64,000 nucleotides of DNA from Schistocerca nitens. Taxonomy: Eukaryota > Arthropoda > Insecta > Orthoptera > Acrididae. Positions 57,199 to 64,000 of the stretch are shown piece after piece. Location of the stretch: NCBI RefSeq assembly GCF_023898315.1, contig NC_064614.1, positions 376,091,348 to 376,155,347 on the forward strand. Reading direction: 5' to 3'. The position numbers and the translations under genes were made by a program. Below the pieces are notes generated by a model. It saw only the letters and a list, made by a program, of their open reading frames with translations, had not been told where the DNA came from and did no database searches. Each line of letters opens with the position of its first letter. Position 1 is the first letter of the stretch.

Positions 57199-58210
57199 AG
57201 TAGCACCGCTGTTGTCGACTTGGTTGATGAGGACCTGCAGAGAAGCAAGCCCCTGCTGTGTATGATCCAAATCATCGTCCACGACGGCTGCCGTCGTCTT
57301 ATCCATATTCGCAATCACTGTTTTTATTGTGTTTATCTCGCTTTCAGTACTGTAGCGCACACACTGATTAGAGAGTTTCTTTTCCTGTCATCACTCGGCA
57401 GTTTAACTACTGCTGCAAACCTCTACAAATCTTGGCCACAAAACCTCCTTCCTCGCTGAAGATATCTGCTGCTTTCACATCAGGGAATCTGCGTCCCTCG
57501 GGTCCCTTTAATCCCCCAAACCAACCAACCAACCAACTAATCTGCGTCCCCACACCTTAGCGGTACCCCTATGCTTTGTTTCCTCCTTAGCGCTGACACA
57601 GAGTCCCAAGTATCCAGCAGTGACTTTCTCGCGCGGTCTGCAGCTGAACGCACTAAATGCCATGTCGCACACAAAAATTTTCGATCTCTGTGAGCTCATC
57701 TCGACGAGTTGCGTCATATGTTTCAAGTCATAGACATCCAGCCCCACAAGTTCGGTAAATATAGGCAGCTACATATTCCTAAGACACAACAGGTGTAACA
57801 GACGTCGTGGTTGAGGATGGGTGTGCTTGCGCTCTGATTTATCACTTACTGTGTTCACACATCCAACAATAATGAAGATAAACAAACGAAATACATGTTC
57901 ACAGAGATCAAATCCCTAAACAGAAAGTGCCTGATAATGTGTCCTCTCTACGCCTCCTAAAGTACGCGAGTTTGCTCGCTTCGAAACTGCTATTTCAGGT
58001 GTCGAATAGACACAGGAGCATATAATTATAGCTGGTAACACTAACATAAGATTTGTGTTCAGTAGATTTTCCCGTTTAAGTGGATGCCAACATATTCGAA
58101 TGTGTAGTTATATCAAATTGATCCTACCCATCATACCAACAGAAGTCACTATCTTAAACACGTATTTGCAACTATATCCCAAAACAGAGTAATTAGTAAC
58201 TCTCAAATAT
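57199..58210. other. no gene recognised
   Basis: Short ORFs, one low-complexity (CCAACCAACCAACCAACTAA at about 57520). Nothing assigned. Confidence 0.4.
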
Positions 58211-58214
58211 CTTA

Positions 58215-60020
58215 ACCTAGCATTTCTGCCCATAACATAATTTTGATGATATACTCTCGAGAATATTTCAGAAAGAAACCAAACTATATACCGAGACGTC
58301 AAAACATTAGTTTATCTGAACTTGCAACTGAGGCGCAAGAATTAGTTTGGGGGACGTTTTCAATTCCGTTCTCAGACATGGGATTTACTAACAAACTTTC
58401 TCAGCTACGTGACAAATACGCTCCCCAAATGACAGGAAAAGTAAGAAAGGAATTCTGCACCTCGACTGAATGAAGAACTAAAACTGCTTATGAATCTCAG
58501 AGACTCTGCACACTGGGCATACAAACCGCGCCGTACGCCTAAAAATCATCTGGCTTACAAAGAAACAAATTCAGTAAAGCTGTGAGAAATGCTAAACTCG
58601 GGCATGCACGTACATTAAAAGACAACAGAAATAGAGTATATTTTCTATGAGGAAACCTGCATAGTCTTGGGACAGGCTTAGTAAAAGCTGCAACTTATCC
58701 TATTGTCCCAACTGAAGAACTGAACCGGTACTTCATCGCAAATGAAACAGACAATGATTACTTCAAAGGAGTAAACATCTGTAGCCAATAAAAATTATCT
58801 AAAGGATATTACTTGCAGTACCGTCAAATAACCGTCGTTCGTTTCGCATCGGCGCTTATTGGAGACAACAGCATCACAGTCCAAATTATGAACCTTATTA
58901 TTAATCCACTACTGCCACTGCAATAGATATCTTCAACCGCTCCTTAATCACATGTGTTCTCCCTGAGGTCTGGAAACAGGGACTAGTTAAGGCACTACCT
59001 AAAAAGGACTCTGCCACGGACCCTATGATGACTGACCTATTTTTACTCTCCCTGCACTGTGCAAGGGCTTAAATTATATAGTCAACTACCAGCTAACACA
59101 CTAAACAATCTTCAGTCAGCTTTCAGTAAAAACTGCATCCCAACATCTCCAGTAACAAAGGTAACAGGTGATCTTTAGCGTGCCATGGATGCACAAGGGG
59201 CGACTATCATATGTTTCTTAAACTTCAGTAGAGCCTTTGACACTGTTAATGAGACATTTTACTTGCCAAACTTAGTAGCCTAAATTGCTCGCAAAGTGCA
59301 GCGCAATGGTTTCGCTCATACCTGACGTCTGGCCACAATGCGTCGTGTGCGGCACCATAAAGTCACAATGCACATGGGTAGTATCAGAGGTGTCCCAGAG
59401 TTCAGAATTAAGTTCTGTACTCTTTGTAATGTACTTCAATGCTCTGTCATCAATTTTATCCTACTGCAGATACTACATGTATGCTGATGACCTCCAGTTG
59501 TATGTAAATGCAAAACCAATCAACCTGAAGACAGCTTCGACAGCGTTAATGCCAACCTGTGTACACTATCAAATTTGGCGCAAGACATGGGATTAAAGCT
59601 GAACACATCCAAAACCCAAGCGGTACTGCTTAGTCATTCTAAGCTCATTAGCCCACAATATTGGGAATCCTTAAGCTTGAGTGGGTCAAATATCAGCGTC
59701 TCTCCCTCAGAAACGAGTCTAGGAGTAATAATAGAGGAAAATCTAAATTGGGCTGAGGACGCAACTGCAGTTAGCAAGAAGCCATAAGCATCTCTCTAGG
59801 CTCTACGAAAATATGAAAAGGAACTTGTACTAACATATATATTTCCGATTATTAATTAAAGCGATGTTATCCTGCAACGTCTTTTTTCAGAAAAGCTCTC
59901 GGCGCTTGGAACTGGTTATAAACGCCTGTCACGGCACCTCGAACTGGTTGTGAATACTTGTATTCGTTACGTATGTGATGTTCGACTCTGATCATATTTC
60001 ACTGTTGAGTGGTACTTAAG
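58215..60020 (+). pseudogene. old relative of the two-ORF LINE, ORF2 remnant
   Basis: Plus-strand fragments follow the same order as the intact ORF2 at 48521-51421. A linker part is at 58243-58473 (DKYAPQMTGKVRK, compare DKHAPVRTIRVRK). Then come FLNFSRAFDTVN (about 59215), YMYADDLQLYVNAKP (about 59470-59520), MGLKLNTSKTQAVLLSHSKLIS, SLGVIIEENLNWAED, and a final RLELVVNTCIRYVCD (about 59940). Many stops and frame changes; no endonuclease. Long dead. Confidence 0.85.
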
Positions 60021-60204
60021 TAAATAAATTAGTGAAATCAAAGTGAACTAGAAATTAGAATATAAATGAAAAACTTGGTTTAGTTTAGAGAGTTACATAC
60101 TCGCAAACAGCGGGCCGAACAGCAGAACAGAAGAAACAATGACCATGAAGTCAGCAACTTCCACATAAGCGGGCGCTGTCGATTCAGCCGTCAGGGCATC
60201 GCCC

Positions 60205-60450
60205 GACCGGCTCACGTGTTTCTCAGTTGTCGTATGTGAACAAAGGCCCTCGCCTACATCCCAAGAGCCAATGACCGACGTTAAGAAGATTCTTCGAGAA
60301 GCTTTTCAACGTGACAGAAGAGGCAATGACCGGCTCACGTGTTTCTCAGCCGTCACGTGTGATCAAAGACCCTCGCCTACATTCAAAGAGCCAACGACCG
60401 ACGTTAAGAAGATTCTTCGAGAAGCTTTTCAACGTGACAGACGAGGCAAT
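60205..60450 (+). repeat. two tandem copies of a 123-bp unit in the LTR-like leader
   Basis: The unit starting GACCGGCTCACGTGTTTCTC occurs at 60205 and 60328 with no length difference, then GACCGTGAAG begins a partial third at 60451. The shared core includes GACGTTAAGAAGATTCTTCG. Tandem units upstream of an LTR promoter often act as enhancers; here that is inference. Confidence 0.9.
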
Positions 60451-60486
60451 GACCGTGAAGTCGTTCACCTCCAGTAAACTGAAGTG

Positions 60487-60494
60487 AATAAATA
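60487..60494 (+). promoter_or_regulatory. TATA-like site of the LTR
   Basis: AATAAATA lies just after the tandem repeats and about 45 bp before the hexanucleotide array. CGCAGTGGG at about 60502 could be the initiator. Confidence 0.35.
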
Positions 60495-60532
60495 CGCGAG
60501 ACGCAGTGGGCCAGAGGAGGAAGTCAGATGAA

Positions 60533-60721
60533 GACGGAGACGGAGACGGAGACGGAGACGGAGACGGAGACGGAGACGGAGACGGAGACGGAGACGGAGA
60601 CGGAGACGGAGACGGAGACGGAGACGGAGACGGAGACGGAGACGGAGACGGAGACGGAGACGGAGACGGAGACGGAGACGGAGACGGAGACGGAGACGGA
60701 GACGGAGACGGAGACGGAGAG
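60533..60721 (+). repeat. (GACGGA)n microsatellite
   Basis: About 31 uninterrupted hexamers over 188 bp. Open frames through it give only Asp-Gly or Thr-Glu dipeptide runs and are not credible genes. It lies in the transcribed leader if the TATA-like site is real. Confidence 0.97.
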
Positions 60722-61225
60722 AAGAGACGAAGAAGACGAAGAAGTTTTCAGTCAGTTTCGGTGCTGAAGACCGTCATGCAAGAAGAGTCTGCATCATGCA
60801 CAGACGAACCAAGTCCGCCGCTGTAATGGAATAGCAAGCAGCCGCCGTAGCGCCAGAAGACAGAAGTTAAAAGGTATTGGAAGTCTGGTTTTTACATACC
60901 CGGGTGACTCGTGAGGACGGGAAGGAGACGGCCTCACATCAGCAGTCACCTGTGAGCTGGGATGAAGACCTGACAGCCGAAGACTGGCAAGCGGGAGTCC
61001 GTGGTTCGAGTCCGGGACACTGGCCTTCCCCGCCGCGCCGCTCCGCTGGTCAACGCACAACACACGCGGCCGCATAGAGAAGAGAAACACTGGGACGCGA
61101 CACCCAAGATATCATCCGATGCACGATTTCGCTCGCAATAATTAAACGGGCCACCTCGCGCTGCGCTTCTCCAGTCAACTGAGCGAGACAGCGACACGAG
61201 ATACACACCGCTACGCGTAATCAGA

Positions 61226-61257
61226 CGCCGCCGCCGCCGCCGCCGCCGCAGCAGCAG
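61226..61257 (+). repeat. (GCC)n/(GCA)n short tandem repeat
   Basis: Eight or so CCG units followed by CAG units in the LTR-like leader. Confidence 0.95.
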
Positions 61258-61330
61258 AAGACTTCACAAACGACACAGCTGCCGCTCTCCGAACCAGAAT
61301 ATTCCGTAAGATACAGTTGTACAAATCTTC

Positions 61331-61336
61331 AATAAA
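61331..61336 (+). terminator. poly(A) signal of the LTR
   Basis: AATAAA in ttcaataaaagttatg, placed where the R region of an LTR would end. Function inferred. Confidence 0.45.
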
Positions 61337-61511
61337 AGTTATGTTATGTAAAAATGATGTTTCATTCGACCTCATACCCGAGCCAAGGAAGAACCCACCC
61401 TGCCCACATGTTGTTAAGAGAGAAAAGTTAAATTATTTAATATTTTCACCCTGACAGAATGCTTTAGAATGCTCATCCTGACAATTGACTTGTATCAAAA
61501 GAGAAAACCCA

Positions 61512-61603
61512 GTTACATTTAGTGACAGAAGTGTCACATTTAGTAACACAATTGTTACATTTGATGGTAGAAGCCGTTATAGCTGTTACATCTGGTGTCA
61601 GAG
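61512..61603 (+). repeat. four degenerate primer-binding-like units
   Basis: Units beginning GTTACATTTAGTGACAG (61512), GTCACATTTAGTAACAC (61533), GTTACATTTGATGGTAG (61554) and GTTACATCTGGTGTCAG (61585) follow each other at 21, 21 and 31 bp. The last holds TGGTGTCAGAG (61593-61603), close to the tRNA-Leu-type primer-binding site of many gypsy elements that follows an LTR ending in ACA. Confidence 0.7.
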
Positions 61604-61820
61604 AAAAAACCCTTGGCTCAATATGAGGTGTGAATGACAGTCATTAAAGGTCCACAGTTAGTATTGTTTAATGTGTGAAAGGATAGAGGTTTGCATAGCA
61701 GTCGTAATATTTTCTTTATTTAGAAGTGTATTTTCTCTCATAATTTTAAGAGTTTGTCGAAAATATTTAAACATCTTTTGAATTCAGTGTGGTAAGATTG
61801 TGTAACTAACAGTTTGTAAA

Positions 61821-62737
61821 ATGATGACACGAAATCGTACAAAGTCAGAGCACCACAAGCGGTTTCTACTGATGAAGCTATTCAGAGCTTAGTTAATCAG
61901 ATAGCAGAGCTTAAAAATGATAATATATTGTTTAAACAGTTGAGTGAGGTTAGGCAAACCAGTTCAATCCCTCCCACCCTAGATTCCTCAGCAGCAGCCT
62001 TAGTAACTCCTTTTTCAGGTAAACCTGGCGAGGACATAACAGCCTTTTTTGATGATTTAGTAGCAGCTGCAAAGTTAGGATCATGGTCAGATGAACAGCT
62101 CTTACAAATGACAAAGTTAAGATTGACAGGAGAGGCTAAAGCACACGTCTTATACCATGAAAAATTAAGGAATGCTCTAACATTTGAGGAATTGAAGAAA
62201 GGATTGCTTACACGTTTTCAAAAACAGAACAGCTGTAGATTTTATAGGGAACAGTTAAACACTATCACTCAGAGGCAAAACGAGTCGTTAGAAAGCTTTG
62301 TAGATAGGATTAGAAAAGTTAATATTAACACCTATCAGTTGACAACTAGTGATGAAGCAAATAAAGTTATTTTCCAAGAGGCAGAAAATAGAGCTCTGGA
62401 TACATTTTTACGTGGGTTGCCTCCTGAAACGTCCCGTCGTGTCAGGGCAGAGTTTCCTAAAACTTTAGCAGAAGCTGTATCTGTGGCGACAGCTTTCGAA
62501 GAAATAGACATTGCCACCAGATACAAGGAGAAGCGAAATATATTTTCAGCAGGAGTACAATGTTTTAGGTGCGATCGACAGGGACATATAGCAAAAAACT
62601 GCAGACAACCTCAATGCACTAATTGTCAAAGAGTAGGTCACACATTCAAGGAATGCAGGTCTAAGAAAGTTTTTGGAAATAGAAACCAGTTAAACTCAAA
62701 CGGGAATGTCGGAGCCGCCGCCAGGCGTTCCCAATAA
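61821..62737 (+). CDS. gypsy-type gag, with a frame break near its start
   Basis: The likely start is ATG 61821, but the first codons stop at about 61890. The main frame (open over 61865-62737) joins after what looks like a one-base loss near 61850. I give the evidence for the break but no restored reading. The main frame contains a retrotransposon gag domain (about 62000-62400: LTGEAKAHVLYHEKL, LLTRFQ, ESLESFVDRIRK). Two CCHC knuckles follow, CFRCDRQGHIAKNC and CTNCQRVGHTFKEC (about 62560-62657). The protein packages element RNA into particles. The frame ends at TAA 62735-62737, past a likely frameshift site into pol. Confidence 0.82.
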
Positions 62738-64000
62738 AATTTCATGCCATTAAGGCGAATGTGAAGGCGGAATGCTGGTTATCTGCTACCATACAGGATA
62801 AAGAGGCAAGGATACTAGTGGATACAGGCGCAAACGTATCAATAATAAGTAATGAATGTATTGGAGAAAAGAAATATGACCCTCCAAGGTATAGATTGAG
62901 TGGAGTAGGAGGAGGTACAGTGAAGTCATTAGGATGTACATCACTGATTTTCTATATTCACGGTGTACAGTTTCAAGAAGATGTAGAAGTGGTAACAAAA
63001 GTAACTGACGGGTACGACGCGATCCTAGGACTGGATTTCCTGAATAAACATCACGCTAAAATCGACCTCAGACAGCAAACTGTAGAACTTAGCGGAATAA
63101 TGTTTCAGCTAGGTGACACCGCTGCAAAGGGCCCGCTGCCGCAAGATTTCCCCAACCGGAAGGCGAAATCAACTGCACTGCGTGCAACGTCCTTGAAGGT
63201 TGATTCGCGGGATCAGATACCATCTGGCTCAGGAAAACTTTTCTGGATGACCGTTGACCCCGAAGTACCTACAGATACAGTGTGTCTAATAGAGCCATTA
63301 GAGGAAAATGAGGAATTAGATGTATCACATTGTTTTGTACGTAGGAGTGTTGTACGGGTTCAAGACGTTGAAGGAGAAAGAAAAGTACCGGTACATATTG
63401 ACAATTTCGGAGTGGAGGACAAAGAGTTGCATAAGGGAATATTAGTAGCTACAGTCAGTACTTTTGAAGAAGAAGATTTCATTTGGTCAGATATTGATAA
63501 TGGTCAGAAACCAGACGCCTATAAAACCGCATTACGCCAGAAGATTGAGCATTTGAAAGGAAATGATAGAGACACGATAGAAGCAATTTTAGTTGAGTTC
63601 CAAGATTTATTTAATGCAGAAGGTCCACTGCCAGCAACAGATATCACACAGCATAGGATCCCAACGGGAAATAGCCCCCCAGTTTATAGGAAGCCTTATA
63701 GAGTTGCGCATCACTTACAGCCAGTACTGGATGAATTTATAGAACAGCATCTAAAAGATGGAATTATAGAATATTCTGATTCTCCTTATAATTCAAATAT
63801 CGTAATTATTCCAAAGAAGTCTCCCGACGGTACGAAACGATATAGATTTTGTTGTGACTACAGACACCTTAACAAACAAACTATCTCAGATGTTTATCCT
63901 CTTCCAAACATTACAGATATCATTGACAGTTTGGGTAACAGTAAATACTTTTCAACAATCGATCTACGGAGCGGATATCATCAATTGGAAGTTGCACCTG
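62683..64000 (+). CDS. gypsy-type pol (protease and start of reverse transcriptase), runs off window
   Basis: Open for 439 codons in the -1 frame relative to gag, with no stop; the last upstream stop is TAG at 62680-62682. The protease has the catalytic ILVDTGANVSIIS at about 62812-62850 and the partner motif DAILGLDFL at about 63016-63042. A linker of about 190 codons follows. Reverse transcriptase starts near 63600: IPTGNSPPVYRKPYR, DSPYNSNIVIIPKKSP, RFCCDYRHLNKQT, YPLPNI and FSTIDLRSGYHQ, where the Asp at 63961 is the first catalytic residue. YVDD, RNase H and integrase would lie beyond the window. It is probably made as a gag-pol fusion by -1 frameshifting. Confidence 0.93.
62689..62732 (+). 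promoter_or_regulatory. candidate -1 ribosomal frameshift signal
   Basis: The heptamer GTTAAAC (62689-62695) reads G_TTA_AAC in the gag frame. A 6-nt spacer follows, then a 9-bp stem (GGGAATGTC 62702-62710 with GGCGTTCCC 62724-62732, including two G-U pairs) with a 13-nt loop. Slipping back one base there enters the open pol frame. Confidence 0.7.

Larger units (their letters stand above)
60100..64000 (+). mobile_element. Ty3/gypsy-type LTR retrotransposon, 5' part
   Basis: An LTR-like leader with promoter-like and poly(A) signals is followed by a primer-binding-like site, gag with CCHC knuckles, protease and the start of reverse transcriptase. The element runs off the window, so the 3' LTR is not visible and the exact LTR limits (start somewhere near 60.1 kb, end before about 61.59 kb) cannot be fixed. 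The pol frame is uninterrupted, suggesting a young copy, apart from a frame break near the gag start. Confidence 0.85.

Noticed and set aside
60506..60826. ORFs of 106 and 79 codons encoding Asp-Gly or Thr-Glu runs
   Set aside because: They are translations of a hexanucleotide microsatellite with no coding evidence.
61512..61603. CRISPR-like repeat array
   Set aside because: The units are adjacent and degenerate without unique spacers, and the genome is eukaryotic.

Overview
The window looks like repeat-dominated intergenic DNA of a large-genome insect. From memory of repeat families, the best guess is an orthopteran, probably a locust or grasshopper of the Schistocerca type. The clue is about ten copies of one roughly 190-bp tRNA-derived SINE, with A and B boxes, a conserved body and a tail ending in ATTTGAACC units. 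Others are a head-to-head tRNA palindrome, Tc1-like transposons and several non-LTR families. No multi-exon host gene was recognised. Non-repeat candidates are a CpG-dense block at 19.48-20.15 kb and a possible promoter plus first exon at 6.57-6.74 kb.

Layout. 0.7-5 kb: degenerate Tc1-like elements, one SINE and an RTE-like LINE fragment. 6-7 kb: a short retroposed insert beside a TATA box and a splice-donor-like site. 7.8-9.2 kb: a complete Tc1-like transposon with an intact 340-codon transposase; its near twin lies at 38.35-39.77 kb inside an older, broken mariner-like element. 9.2-18.7 kb: LINE and transposase remnants, a SINE inside another SINE, and a 200-bp snap-back palindrome. 19.5-20.1 kb: the CpG-rich block. 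20.4-28.4 kb: a long-TIR element with tRNA-like sequence in its arms and mariner-like elements interrupted by SINEs. 29-46 kb: three broken LINEs, more SINEs, and the nested transposons. 46.4-48 kb: a dead RTE-like LINE.

48.03-53.1 kb holds an apparently complete non-LTR retrotransposon on the minus strand. It has an intact ORF1 (coiled coil plus RRM-like) and a 966-residue ORF2 (APE endonuclease plus reverse transcriptase), and ends in a TAAA tail. 54.4-60 kb contains a truncated Jockey-like LINE, a Tc1-like remnant, a 5'-truncated SINE and an old relative of the intact LINE. From about 60.1 kb to the window end is the 5' part of a Ty3/gypsy-type LTR retrotransposon: LTR-like leader with tandem repeats, gag with two CCHC knuckles, then an uninterrupted pol frame (protease, start of reverse transcriptase) that runs off the window.

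The strongest single observation is at the gag/pol junction. A G_UUA_AAC heptamer lies in the gag frame just after the last pol-frame stop, followed by a 6-nt spacer and a 9-bp stem-loop. This is the layout of a -1 ribosomal frameshift signal. Also notable are SINEs with different tRNA heads on one shared body, tRNA-containing inverted dimers, and nested insertions with readable target-site duplications that give relative ages.
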